From positions 496,001 through 560,000 of the forward strand of contig OY970171.1 in NCBI GenBank assembly GCA_963707575.1: a DNA stretch of 64,000 nt, read 5' to 3'. This document shows, in pieces, positions 1-9,352 of the stretch. The notes under the pieces are model-generated. The model was given only the letters and a program-made list of their open reading frames with translations. It had not been told where the DNA came from and did not search any database. Source of the stretch: Gaiellasilicea sp963707575. GTDB taxonomy: Bacteria; Actinomycetota; Thermoleophilia; Gaiellales; Gaiellaceae. The position numbers and the translations under genes were made by a program. How positions within the stretch are numbered: position 1 is the first letter of the stretch; the number at the start of each line of letters is the position of its first letter.

Positions 1-2214
1 CGCGTGCGCCTTGTTGAACGAGTAGTCCTGCGACTGCTCCATGTCCTTCCAGAGCTGCGTCGCCACCGCAGGCGTGACGTTGTTGGCCGCGCAGCCCGTC
101 AGGAACTTGTCCTTCAGCGAGGCCATCAGCTCGTGGATCTTCTTGCCGATCGCGCGCCGCAGCGTCTCGGCCTCGGCCGGCTCGAAGCCGGCGAGCTGCT
201 TCGCGATCTGCATGTACTGCTCCTGGTAGATGCAGATCCCGTACGAGTCGCCGGTGATCTCCTTCAGGCGCGGGTCGATGTAGGTGACCGCCTCGCGCCC
301 GTTCTTGCGCGCCGCGTAGGCGGGGATGTACGCCATCGGGCCTGGCCGGTAGAGGGCGACGAGCGCGATCAGGTCCTCGAACTCGGTCGGCTTCACGGTG
401 CGAAGCGCGTCGCGCATGCCCGACGACTCGAACTGGAAGACGCCGTTGGCCTCGGCGCGCGCGAGCATCGCGTAGGTCTTCTTGTCGTCGAGCGCGATCT
501 TTTCGATCTCGAGGTTGCCGCCGATCAGCTGCACGGCCTTGTCGATCACGTCGAGGTTGCGCAGGCCGAGGAAGTCGACCTTGAGCAGGCCGAGCGCCTC
601 GACGTTCTTCATCGAGAACTGCGTCACCACCTCCTGGTCGGCGCCCTTCTGCTGCAGCGGCACGACCTCGATCAGCGGCTTGGCGCCGATCACGACCCCG
701 GCGGCGTGGATCGAGTCCTGCCGGACGAGCCCCTCGAGCGGCTTCGCCAGATCGACGATCTCCTTCGCGAAGGGGTCGGAGTCGTAGGCGGCCTTCAGGT
801 CGGAGCCGGGCTTGAGGCAGTCGGCGAGCGTCTGGCCAGGGCCTTCCGGGATCAGCTTCGCGATCTTGTCGACGACGCCGTAGGGGATCTCGAGCACGCG
901 GCCGGCGTCGCGCACCGCGGCGCGGGCAGCCATCGTCCCGAACGTGATGATCTGGGCGACCCGGTCGCGGCCGTACTTCTCGGCGACGTAGTTGATCACG
1001 CGCTCACGGCCCTCGACGGCGAAGTCGATGTCCATGTCGGGCATGTCCTTACGGGCCGGGTTGAGGAAGCGCTCGAACAGGAGCCCGTAGCGGATCGGGT
1101 CGATGTCGGTGATCTCCAGGCAGTAGGCGGCGAGCGAGCCGGCCGCCGAGCCGCGGCCGGGGCCGACGCTGACGCCGTTTCGCTTCGCGAAGCCGATGAA
1201 GTCCTGGACGATCAGGAAGTAGTCGGCGAAGCCCATCTCGCGGACGGTCTTGAGCTCGAACTGGAGCCGCTCGCGCAGCTCGGGCGTGACGGTGTCGTAG
1301 CGCCGCTCGAGCCCCCGCTCGCACAGCTCCACGAGGTACTCGAAGGCGTCGCGGCCGCCCGGCGTCGGGAACTCGGGCAGCAGGATCTTGCCCAGCTCGA
1401 TCTCGACGTTGCAGCGCTCGGCCACCTCGAGCGTGCGCCGCATCGCGTCCTCGTGGCCGGGGAAGTCGAGGGCCATCTCGGCCGGGGACTTGAAGTAGAA
1501 CTCGTTCGTGTCGAAGCGCCAGTGATTCGGGTTCTTCAGCGAGTCGCCCGACTGGATGCAGAGGAGCGCCTCGTGCGAGTAGGCGTCCGCAGCGGAGAGG
1601 TAGTGGACGTCGCCGGTGGCGACGAGCGGGAGCTTCGCCTCGCCCGCGAGCTTGACGAGCTCCGGATTGACGCGCTGCTGCACCTCGAGGCCCGCGTTCT
1701 GCAGCTCGACGTACGTGTTGTCGCGCCCGAACACCTGCGCGAGCCGGTCGAGCTCGGAGCGCGCGTCGCCGGGGCGGCTCTCCTCGAGCGCCTTGCAGAC
1801 CCGGCCGGAGAGGCACCCTGAGAGCGCGATCAGGCCGGGCGCGTAGGTCTCGAGCAGCTCCCAGTCGACCCGCGGCTTCGCGAAGTAGCCCTCGAGGTAG
1901 CCGAGCGAGCTCAGCTTGACCAGGTTCGCGTAGCCGGCGTTGTCCTGCGCGAGCAGCGTCAGGTGGGCGTACCCGCGCGTCCGGCTGTGACGGTCGTCGG
2001 CGACGTACACCTCGCAGCCCACGATCGGCTTCACACCCTGCGCCTTCGCCGCCTTGAAGAGCTCGATCGTCCCGGCCAGCGAGCCGTGATCGGTGAGCGT
2101 GACCGCGGGCATCTCGAGCTCGGCGGCGCGCGCCGCCAGAGCGGGGATCCGGCAGGCCCCGTCGAGCACCGAGTACTCACTGTGGACGTGCAGATGGACG
2201 AAGTCAGCGCTCAT
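1..2214 (-). CDS. dnaE: DNA polymerase III alpha subunit, 5' part (cut by left edge)
   Basis: Replicative DNA polymerase catalytic subunit. The first 738 codons are present and the 3' part lies outside the window. The ATG at 2214 opens with MSADFVHLHVHSEYSVLDG, the classic start of the PHP domain (about residues 4-210). The polymerase core follows, with the glycine-rich GPGRGSAAGSLAAYCLE stretch near residue 350 and the catalytic acidic motif PDMDIDF near residue 390. The visible reading ends in FNKAHA, which belongs to the palm/fingers region of DnaE. The frame is clean throughout. Large ORFs on the opposite strand here are shadows. The family and start are certain; whether it is DnaE1 or a second paralogue cannot be told without the 3' end. 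Confidence 0.97.
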   Translation of the reverse strand, partial: MSADFVHLHVHSEYSVLDGACRIPALAARAAELEMPAVTLTDHGSLAGTIELFKAAKAQGVKPIVGCEVYVADDRHSRTRGYAHLTLLAQDNAGYANLVKLSSLGYLEGYFAKPRVDWELLETYAPGLIALSGCLSGRVCKALEESRPGDARSELDRLAQVFGRDNTYVELQNAGLEVQQRVNPELVKLAGEAKLPLVATGDVHYLSAADAYSHEALLCIQSGDSLKNPNHWRFDTNEFYFKSPAEMALDFPGHEDAMRRTLEVAERCNVEIELGKILLPEFPTPGGRDAFEYLVELCERGLERRYDTVTPELRERLQFELKTVREMGFADYFLIVQDFIGFAKRNGVSVGPGRGSAAGSLAAYCLEITDIDPIRYGLLFERFLNPARKDMPDMDIDFAVEGRERVINYVAEKYGRDRVAQIITFGTMAARAAVRDAGRVLEIPYGVVDKIAKLIPEGPGQTLADCLKPGSDLKAAYDSDPFAKEIVDLAKPLEGLVRQDSIHAAGVVIGAKPLIEVVPLQQKGADQEVVTQFSMKNVEALGLLKVDFLGLRNLDVIDKAVQLIGGNLEIEKIALDDKKTYAMLARAEANGVFQFESSGMRDALRTVKPTEFEDLIALVALYRPGPMAYIPAYAARKNGREAVTYIDPRLKEITGDSYGICIYQEQYMQIAKQLAGFEPAEAETLRRAIGKKIHELMASLKDKFLTGCAANNVTPAVATQLWKDMEQSQDYSFNKAHA

Positions 2215-2226
2215 TCCCGCTCCGGC

Positions 2227-2261
2227 GCCGGCAAAGCCGGCACCTCCGCTCCCTGGAGCGG
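2227..2261. terminator. Two tandem hairpins in front of dnaE
   Basis: Two perfect inverted repeats sit side by side between the 64-aa gene at 2415 and the dnaE start. One is GCCGGC-AAA-GCCGGC (2227-2241); the other is CCGCTCC-CT-GGAGCGG (2246-2261). No T-tract follows. They may end transcription from the upstream minus-strand genes or structure the dnaE leader. The first hairpin ends 12 bases before the dnaE ATG. The rest of 2215-2414 shows nothing recognisable. Confidence 0.5.
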
Positions 2262-2414
2262 CTCCGTCGAGCCTACGCCGCTCGCGCGACCCTTACCGCA
2301 GAAGTGCGCGCGAGCGCTCGAGATTGTCATGAGCCATGCCACGAGCGGCCATTATCGCGACGGGTCCTGACGACCCTGCCCCGGCCCGCGAGGCGATCCC
2401 CGCTCTTTGCGGAC

Positions 2415-2609
2415 TTAGATCAGGCGGATGTTGGGCGTGCCCGGCAGGTCGCTCTCGAGCCAGCCGCTGCGCCGCCACTCGGTCGAGCCGGGCTCCGGCA
2501 GCTGCCCGACGTGCACGCGAACGTCGGTGAGCAGCTTCTCGAGGAGCCGCTGCTCCTCACGCCGCCCGTAGAGCACCGCGAAGTGCGGGTCGACCCAGCT
2601 ATAGGACAC
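2415..2609 (-). CDS. Small uncharacterised protein (64 aa)
   Basis: I do not recognise this protein. It begins at GTG 2609, which overlaps the stop region of the upstream gene by 11 bp, and runs to TAA at 2415. It starts MSYSWVDPHFAVLYGRREEQ and ends in PNIRLI. The codon use is like its neighbours and the overlap suggests translational coupling. It could instead be the frameshifted C-terminus of the upstream DUF1579-like gene, given how common single-base shifts are in this window, but the upstream protein ends at a natural-looking point. Confidence 0.5.
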   Translation of the reverse strand: MSYSWVDPHFAVLYGRREEQRLLEKLLTDVRVHVGQLPEPGSTEWRRSGWLESDLPGTPNIRLI

Positions 2610-3060
2610 GGGTGTAGCCGATCGCCCAGAGCGTCGTCCAGGTGGCGCCGCCGTCGTCCGAGCGCTCGTACGCCCAGCTGAGCGAGTCGCGCTCGATGTC
2701 GAACCAGCACATCCGGAAGGTGGCGATCTTGCCCTCGTGCTCGCCCTGGCGGCGTAAGTCCATGACACCGTTCTCGAAGCCGCCGACGAAGTCCAGGTAG
2801 GCGCCGTCGCTGTCCACCCAGGTCTGCTTCCAGCGCGCGACGGCGCGGTCGTAGACCGAGTGGCTCATCCCCTGGTACTCGAGCGACGGGCGGGCGTCGA
2901 AGCTCTCCACGACGACCTTGTCCCCCAGGTCGAGGTAGACCGAGTTCGTGCCGCCCTCGCCGTCGCCCCAGGAGCAGTCCCACTCACCGAGCCAGAAGTC
3001 GAACTGGCGTGCCGCATCGAGCTGCGCGGTGGACGGTTTCGGTGGTGACGTTACGCCCAT
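2599..3060 (-). CDS. DUF1579-like (lipocalin-fold) protein
   Basis: A 153-aa cytoplasmic protein with no signal peptide. The stretch FDFWLGEWDCSWGDGEGG near residue 20 is typical of the DUF1579 family: FDFWLGEWD followed by alternating beta strands and tryptophans. The DUF1579 fold is lipocalin-like, and its members have no agreed reaction. The ATG at 3060 is the first start in the frame. The gene overlaps the 64-aa gene at 2415-2609. The assignment to the family is by motif recall; a function cannot be given. Confidence 0.6.
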   Translation of the reverse strand: MGVTSPPKPSTAQLDAARQFDFWLGEWDCSWGDGEGGTNSVYLDLGDKVVVESFDARPSLEYQGMSHSVYDRAVARWKQTWVDSDGAYLDFVGGFENGVMDLRRQGEHEGKIATFRMCWFDIERDSLSWAYERSDDGGATWTTLWAIGYTRVL

Positions 3061-3168
3061 ACATGGACTTTTACGTCAGCACGCCCAGGTCGGTTAGGCG
3101 GTTAACGCGAACGCAACAGAGCCGCAACGGGGGGTTCATCGCCCCGGCCGGGTGGCTACGGTCTGGCC

Positions 3169-4181
3169 ATGGACGCGCCGGCGCTGCCGCTCGTACGACG
3201 ACTGCGGATCGCCGGGATCGCGCTCGTCGTCGCGTGGTTCCTCGTGCCGGGACTGCGGGACTGGATCCCCGTCTGGGTCCCGTTCCTCGCTTTCGCCGCA
3301 CTGGAGTTGAACTACCTGGCGGGCGGCCTGCGCGACCGGGGCTCGCCCCGGCGTTCGCGCGGGCGGAGCCCGCAGGAGAGCGACATCTCCGAGCTCGGCG
3401 GCGAGGAGTGGCTCGAGCCGGCGCTCGTCCGCATCGAGGGCCACGACGTCTGGCTTCCCGTGGGGGGCCGAAGCGACGAGGAGGTGCACGAGCTGATCGA
3501 GGAGAGCCGCGCGCGGCTGCTGCGCGGCGAGCCGGCGCTCGAGCCCGAGCCGCTCCCCGCGCCGCGCGAGGTCCGTGGCGGGGGGCGGCGACTGCTCGCC
3601 CGGCTCGAAGGGCTCGCCGTGGTCGGCGTACTCGCGTTCGTCCTCTTCGTGCTGCTGCCGGACCGCGGCTGGGACGGGCTCGACGAGAGCGAGCAGCGCG
3701 CGGACCGAGGCGCTGCTCTCGGCCGAGGCGGGCCGGATCGCCGGGACACGAGGCCGTCGTTCGCTGCGACGCGGAGGGCCAGGCCGTCGGGATCGTCCAG
3801 CACGCCGACGGCCTGGCCGAGGTCGGCGGCTCCCGCGCCGTCCTGACGCCGGAGATCTGCTACCGGCTGCACCGCCTGGCCTTCGAGAACGACGAGGGCG
3901 CGTTCAGCCAGACGGCGCGCGCGATCGCCGTGCTGGCGCACGAGGCCTGGCACCTCCACGGCGAGAGCGACGAGGGGGTCACGAACTGCTTCGCGTTCCA
4001 GAGCGGCGTCGAGCTCGGCCGTCGCCTCGGGCTCTCCGAGGGCACGGCGGCGCGGATGATGCGCCAGCAGCTCGCCGACAACGGCACCTTCGCCCGCTCC
4101 GCGCCCGCGTACCTCGTGCCGGGGGAGTGCCGCAACGGCGGCCGCCTCGACCTGAACCCAGCGAGCAGCCGCTTCCCGTAG
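3169..4181 (+). CDS. Membrane protein with HEAWH metallopeptidase-like motif (frameshifted)
   Basis: The product would be about 336 aa once two single-base shifts (near 3702 and 3744) are corrected. An N-terminal hydrophobic segment (about residues 10-48) and a second one near residue 150 frame a charged cytoplasmic or loop domain. The C-terminal domain carries AVLAHEAWHLHGESDEGVTN, an HExxH-like zinc-binding pattern with a downstream glutamate, and four conserved-looking cysteines. This suggests a membrane-bound metallopeptidase-like protein, but the motif (HEAWH) is the only support. Deleting one G at each shift gives one continuous frame. It ends 5 bp before a strong hairpin. Confidence 0.55.
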
Positions 4182-4185
4182 AACC

Positions 4186-4289
4186 GGAGCCGCAAAGCGG
4201 CTCCCTTCAGGGATTTTGCCGTGGGCATGGCTTTGCCAGGCCCACGCAGCTCTTGACTGGGCGCGAGCGCGGGCTCTGCCCGTGCTCGC
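4186..4289. terminator. Three consecutive strong hairpins
   Basis: Between the stop at 4181 and the SNF2 start there are three stem-loops. They are GGAGCCGC-AAA-GCGGCTCC (4186-4204), a bipartite one at 4220-4246 (outer CGTGGGC/GCCCACG, inner TGGC-TTT-GCCA), and a 12-bp stem with one G-T pair at 4263-4289 (GCGAGCGCGGGC with TCT loop). The first is a plausible terminator for the gene upstream. Three in a row is more than a terminator needs. Confidence 0.6.
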
Positions 4290-4342
4290 TGCAGCAGAAG
4301 GGGGAGGCGCGACGTCGTGGTCTGCGCCTAAGCTGAAAGGTC

Positions 4343-7266
4343 GTGTCTGTGAATCTGACAGCCGCTTCGACCGAGCTCCCGGCGTCCCCGACGCTCGAGC
4401 TCGTGTGGCAGCAGGACGCCACCGCACTCGTCTTCGTCCGGGACGCCGACGGCACGCTCTCCGCCGGCGAGCTCCACCTCGGCATGCCCGCGATCGCCGA
4501 GCTGGAGCCGGTCGGGCATGGATTCGCCGCGCGCCGGGTCGATGCGCGCGCGCTCGTCGCGCTCGCGACTGCTCCGCCGCCGGGCCTGGAACCGGGCGCG
4601 ACCGCGCAGACGCTCTTCGCCGTCGTCGAGCTGGCCCAGCGCTCCGTCGCGGAGGGCCTCGTCCACCCCAGCCTCGACGGGGGCGGCGGCCACTGGGCCG
4701 CCTTCTGGGGCGCGACGCTCGACGCGAGCGTGCAGGACGCTCTGCGGCAGATCGCCGCGGCGCTGCCGGCGGTCGCGGCGATCGCCTTCGACGGCGACCG
4801 CGACGCGACGGTGCACGATCTCTACCCCGTCGTCGTCGACCAGATCGCGCGCGACCGGCTCCGTGCTCGCCGCGTGCGGCTCTCGAACCGACTGCGCGCG
4901 GGACGCCCCACCGCGATCGAGCTCTTCCTCGACGGGCTCACCGCACCCGAGCCGGAGCTTCCCCGCCATCCCGGCTACGCGGCTCTCGAGCGGCAGCTGA
5001 CGCGCTGGGTCGACAACGGGCTCGGGCGTCCCTCGACGGCGGCCTGGCGTCTGGGTGTCCACCTCGACGAGCGGCCCGCGCCGAACGACGAGGGCGAGCC
5101 GGCGCTCGTGCTCGAGCTCTGGCTGCAGGCGGAGGACGACCCGACCCTCGGCCTGCCCGCTTCGCTGCTGTGGGAGGGCGGCGAGGACGTCTTCGCCTTC
5201 CTGCGCACACGCGACGCTCACCGGGACCTGATCCGCCAGCTCGAGGAGGTGGAGCCGCTGCTCGCACGACACGGCGTCGAGCTGGACGCCGAGCAGCCGA
5301 GCGAGGCGGTGCTCGAGCCGGACGCCGTGCGGTCGTTCCTGCGCGAGGCGATGCCCGAGCTCGAGGCGCGGGGGATCCCCGTGCTCCTGCCCGCTGCCTG
5401 GATGCGCGCGCCCAGCCGGCTGCGCGTCAACCTGGCGGCGACGAGCCGGCCGCCGAGGCCACTCGAGCGGCCTGCTCTCCCCCGCCGCCGTGGCGAGCTT
5501 CGACTGGCGGCTCGCGATCGGCGACGTCGAGCTGACCGAGGAGGAGCTCGCCGAGCTCGCGGCCTCGCACGAGCGCTTCGTCCGCATCGGCGGCCGCTGG
5601 CATGCGCTCCGCGAGTCGGAGGTGGAGCGGGCGCTGCGCTTCCTCGAACGGCGCCGCGATGGTGTCGGCGTGGTCGACCTCGTCCGCGCGGTCTCGGGGC
5701 TCGAGACGGACGAGGCCGGGCTCGAGCTGGGCGAGGTGACGCTCGACGCGCGGCTCTCGGAGCTGCTCGGCGACGACGAGCTGCGCTTCCGGCCGCTCCC
5801 CACCCCCGCCGGGATGCAGCACGGCCTGTTCCCGTTCCAGGAGCGCGGCCACGGCTGGCTGCGCCTGCTCGGCGACCTGGGGATCGGCGGGATCCTGGCC
5901 GACGACATGGGCCTCGGCAAGACCGTGCAGGCGATCGCGATGCTCGTCTCCGAGCGCGAGGACGCCGGGCCGGACGAGCTCGGGCCGACGCTCGTCGTCT
6001 GCCCGATGAGCGTCGCGAGGCAGTGGGTGGCCGAGCTCGCCCGCTTCGCTCCCTCCCTGCGCGTCCACCTGCATCACGGCCTCGACCGGCTCACCGGCGC
6101 GGCGCTCACCGAGGCGGCGCGCGGCGCCGACGTGGTCGTCACCTCGTACGACATCGCCGCACGCGACGTCGAGGTGCTCGCCACCGTCGCCTGGGACCGG
6201 CTGCTGCTCGACGAGGCGCAGGACGTCAAGAACCCGGCCACCAAGCGCGCGCGCGCGCTGCGCCGGCTGCCCGCGCGGCGCCGGCTCGCGATGACCGGCA
6301 CGCCGATCGAGAACCGGCTCGGCGAGCTGTGGGCGATCATGGATCTCGTCAATCCCGGCCTGCTCGGCTCGCGCGAGTGGTTCGAGCGCTCGTTCGCGCG
6401 GCCGATCGAGGCCTACGGCGACGAGGGCGCGCTGGAGCGGCTGCGCTCGATCGTGCAGCCGTTCATCCTGCGCCGCCCGAAGGACTCGGCCGAGGTCGAG
6501 CTGGAGCTGCCGCCGATCACGATCGAGAAGGACTACTGCCGGCTGACGGTCGAGCAGGCGAGCCTCTACCGCGCCACCGTCGACCGCTGGCTGCCGCGGA
6601 TCGAGGAGCACGAGGACCGCTTCGGCCGCCGCGGCGCCGTGCTCGCGATGCTCGGGCAGCTGAAGCAGGTCTGCAACCACCCCGAGACCGTGCTCCCGAC
6701 CGGTCGGCCGCTGGACGGCCGCTCGGGCAAGCTGGAGCGCCTCGTCGCGCTGCTGGAGGAGATGCCGCGCGAGGACAAGGCGCTCGTCTTCACGCAGTAC
6801 CCGGGCTTCGACCGGCTCGTGACCCACCTCGCGGAGCGGCTCGGCCGTGACGTCGGCTTCTTCCACGGCCGGCTGAGCGCGCGGCAGCGCGACGAGCTGC
6901 TGGCGGCGTTCGCGTCGGAGGGCGGCCCGATCGGTGCTCGTGGTCTCGATCCGCGCGGGCGGCCGCGGCCTCAACCTGCCCGCCGCGAACCACGTCTTCC
7001 ACTTCGACCGCTGGTGGAATCCGGCCGTCGAGCAGCAGGCCACCGACCGCGCCTACCGCTTCGGCCAGCGCAAGCCGGTCTTCGTCACGAGCCTGATCTG
7101 TACCGGGACGCTCGAGGAGCGGATCGACCAGCTCCTGGACTCGAAGCGGGAGCTCGCCGCCAAGGTGATCGCCGGCGGCTCCGAGGACTGGCTCGGCGAC
7201 CTCGACCTCGGCGCGATCCGGGCAGCCGTCGCGCTCGCCCCGGATGCGGTGGAGGCGGCCGCATGA
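4343..7266 (+). CDS. SNF2-family ATP-dependent helicase/translocase (two frameshifts)
   Basis: A DNA translocase of the bacterial SNF2 (RapA/HepA-like) class, about 970 aa. The N-terminal half (residues 1-440) matches the DUF3670 region that precedes the motor in actinobacterial SNF2 proteins. Helicase motifs follow: Walker A DDMGLGKTVQAI near residue 525, LLLDEAQDVKN (DEAQ box) near 620, MTGTPIENRLGELWA, and C-terminal RAGGRGLNLP and WWNPAVEQQATDRAYRFGQ. The reading frame breaks near 5459 and 6933. In both places removing one base of a doubled C or G restores the motif order. Its stop overlaps the start of the SWIM-domain gene, its usual partner. Confidence 0.92.
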
Positions 7267-7953
7267 GCACCGGAGCGGATCGGACGCGGGCCGTGGGCGC
7301 GGCTCTTCGCGAGCGCGCTCGTGCCCGACGAGGGCTCGTCGGTCGCGGAACGCGGGACGCGCGCTCGTCGGCGCCGATGAGGTGCACGAGCTCGAGATCG
7401 TGGCCGGGAAGGTCTCCGCGCGCGTCGGCTCCTGCGCCGTGTCCGTGTCGGCGCGCGCCCGTGTCGCCGCGCATCTGGACGGCGGTGGCGCGGTTCGCGC
7501 GCGGCAACCGGCCGCTCGAGGCGGGCGTGAGCGGGCGCGAGCAGTCCGTGCACCTCGAGCATCTGCTGACGGTCGACTGGGACGCGCCGCTCGTCCCGCG
7601 CCGCGAGGCGATCAGCCGCACCTGCACCTGCGACCGGCGGCGGCACCTGCGAGCACGTGGCCGCGCTCGCCTACGCCGTCGCGCAGGAGATCGACCGCGA
7701 TCCGTCGCTGCTCCTGCGCTGGCGCGGCTGCGGCGCGGCGGAGAGCGAGGCCGAGGTCGAGCCGGAGGTGGCGCCGCTCGAGCTCGGCGACGACCCGTGG
7801 CTCGCCGGGACGCTGCCGCCTGCGCGGCCGCTGCGCCCGCTCCCGGTGGGAGCGGTGCTGAAGCGGCTCGGCCCGAGCGGCGTGCGGGTGGGCGGCAACG
7901 ACCTCGCCGACGTGCTGCTCCCGGCCTACGCGGCCTTCGAGGGCGACCGGTGA
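7263..7953 (+). CDS. SWIM zinc-finger protein (four frameshifts)
   Basis: A SNF2-associated protein of about 228 aa. The central CTCD...GGGTCEHVAALAYAV stretch is the SWIM zinc finger (CxC...CxH), which binds nucleic acid or proteins. The ATG at 7263 overlaps the SNF2 stop by 4 bp (ATGA), so the two are co-translated. The reading passes through all three frames, with shifts near 7289, 7355, 7459 and 7635. Each is repaired by deleting one base of a GGG, CCC or CC run. The C-terminal 98 residues are intact and end at 7953, where the next gene starts within a GTGA overlap. Its product probably works with the SNF2 motor. Confidence 0.8.
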
Positions 7954-8729
7954 CGCCTGCCGCGCGGCGCGTCCTCGTCACCGGTGCCGAGGGAACGATC
8001 GGGACCGCCGTGCGCGAGCACCTCGGCAACCGCTACGAGCTCACGTCGCTGACGCGGGCGCCGCAGCCGTTCCCGAGCCACGTGGCCGACATCGCCGAGC
8101 TGGACGCGATCCGCCCCGCCTTCGAGGGCGTCGACGCCGTCGTCCACCTGGCGGCCTCGGCGGCGATCGAGACGCCGTGGGAGGAGGTGCTGCAGAACAA
8201 CCTCGTCGGCACCTACAACGTCTACGAGGCGGCGCGGCTCGCGGGTGTCGGGCGGATCGTCTTCGCCTCGTCGAACCACACCGTCGGGATGGTCGAGGTG
8301 GAGGGCGCGCCGCAGATCTACTCGCCTGACGACGCGCGCGTCGTCGACCACACGTCCGAGCTTCGCCCCGACTCGCTCTACGGCGTCTCGAAGGTCTACG
8401 GCGAGGCGCTCGGCCGGCTCTACCACGAGCGTCACGGCCTCAGCGTCTTCAACCTGCGCATCGGCGCGGTGCGCGAAAAGGACGATCCCACGCAGCCGAG
8501 CTCGAACCCGCTGCTCGACCTCGACGACGAGGGCAAGCACGCACGCATGCGCGCCGTCTGGCTGAGCAAGCGCGACTGCGCGGAGCTGATCGCGACCTGC
8601 CTGGACAGCGAGGACGTGACGTGGGCGGTCGTGTACGGCGTCTCCGCGAACGCAGGCCGCTTCTGGGACCTCGAGCACGCGCGCAAGCTGCTCGGCTGGG
8701 AGCCGCAGGACGCGGCGCCAGCGTCCTAG
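7950..8729 (+). CDS. NAD-dependent epimerase/dehydratase (uronate dehydrogenase-like)
   Basis: An extended short-chain dehydrogenase of 259 aa. The GTG at 7950 overlaps the upstream stop by 4 bp. The N-terminal Rossmann motif reads VLVTGAEGTIGTAV. The catalytic serine lies in FASSNHTVGM and the YxxxK pair in LYGVSKVYGEAL. FASSNH and the length around 260 aa fit uronate dehydrogenases and close relatives, which oxidise hexuronic acids with NAD. Sugar or nucleotide-sugar epimerases are alternatives. Its stop overlaps the convergent acVLRF1 stop within a shared CTAG. Confidence 0.85.
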   Translation: MTPAARRVLVTGAEGTIGTAVREHLGNRYELTSLTRAPQPFPSHVADIAELDAIRPAFEGVDAVVHLAASAAIETPWEEVLQNNLVGTYNVYEAARLAGVGRIVFASSNHTVGMVEVEGAPQIYSPDDARVVDHTSELRPDSLYGVSKVYGEALGRLYHERHGLSVFNLRIGAVREKDDPTQPSSNPLLDLDDEGKHARMRAVWLSKRDCAELIATCLDSEDVTWAVVYGVSANAGRFWDLEHARKLLGWEPQDAAPAS

Positions 8730-9352
8730 CGCTCCTCGATCTCCATCCCCACCGCGTAGAGCTCGTACGGCAGCTGCTCCAGCACGCGCAGCCGCGGCTC
8801 CGGGACGGTGAAGAAGCGCGCGAGCGCGCGCTCCCTCAGCCACCCGAGCTCGGCCCGCTCGGCCAGGACCCCGTCGATCGCGGCGCGGTCGCCGCCGAGC
8901 GCGACGAACTCGGCGCGGCCCTGCCAGGGGCCGAGAACCCGTGCCGCCACCTCGGCGGCCTCGCGCACGAGGTCGTTCACCTGCTCCTCGCGCCGGCGGC
9001 GGAAGCGGTTCGACGAGGAGCCGCCCTTCTTGTGCCGGTTCTTGACGAAGCGCGAGCCGACCTTCGACGCGACCAGCTGCTCGCCCTCGAAGACGCCCAC
9101 GGCGTAGCCGCCGAGCCGCACGAGCAGCGCCGCGACGAGGTGATCCCGCTCGATCTCCTCCAGCAGCGGCGAGAGGCGGACCATGTCGTACTCGCCCTCG
9201 TGCCCGAGCCCGAACGGCGGCCGCGCCACGATCGTCTCGCCCTCGGCCTCGATCCGCGCCTCCCCGCCGGCGTACACCGTCCGGCCCGGCGTGCCGTCGA
9301 GGCGCTCGAGCCGCTTGCGGACGTTCGCCCGGCCGATGTAGCGCTGCGGCAT
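8726..9352 (-). CDS. acVLRF1-family peptidyl-tRNA hydrolase (Vms1-like)
   Basis: A 208-aa member of the actinobacterial branch of the Vms1/ANKZF1-like release factor (VLRF1) superfamily. The signature is ASKVGSRFVKNRHKKGGSSS followed by NRFRRRREEQ (about residues 95-125). It corresponds to the basic, glycine-rich catalytic loop that reaches the peptidyl-transferase centre. In eukaryotes Vms1/ANKZF1 cleaves stalled peptidyl-tRNA on split large subunits; a similar role here is inferred from the family. The ATG at 9352 overlaps the mutS2 stop (ATGA), so the two are translationally coupled. The frame is clean. Confidence 0.8.
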   Translation of the reverse strand: MPQRYIGRANVRKRLERLDGTPGRTVYAGGEARIEAEGETIVARPPFGLGHEGEYDMVRLSPLLEEIERDHLVAALLVRLGGYAVGVFEGEQLVASKVGSRFVKNRHKKGGSSSNRFRRRREEQVNDLVREAAEVAARVLGPWQGRAEFVALGGDRAAIDGVLAERAELGWLRERALARFFTVPEPRLRVLEQLPYELYAVGMEIEER

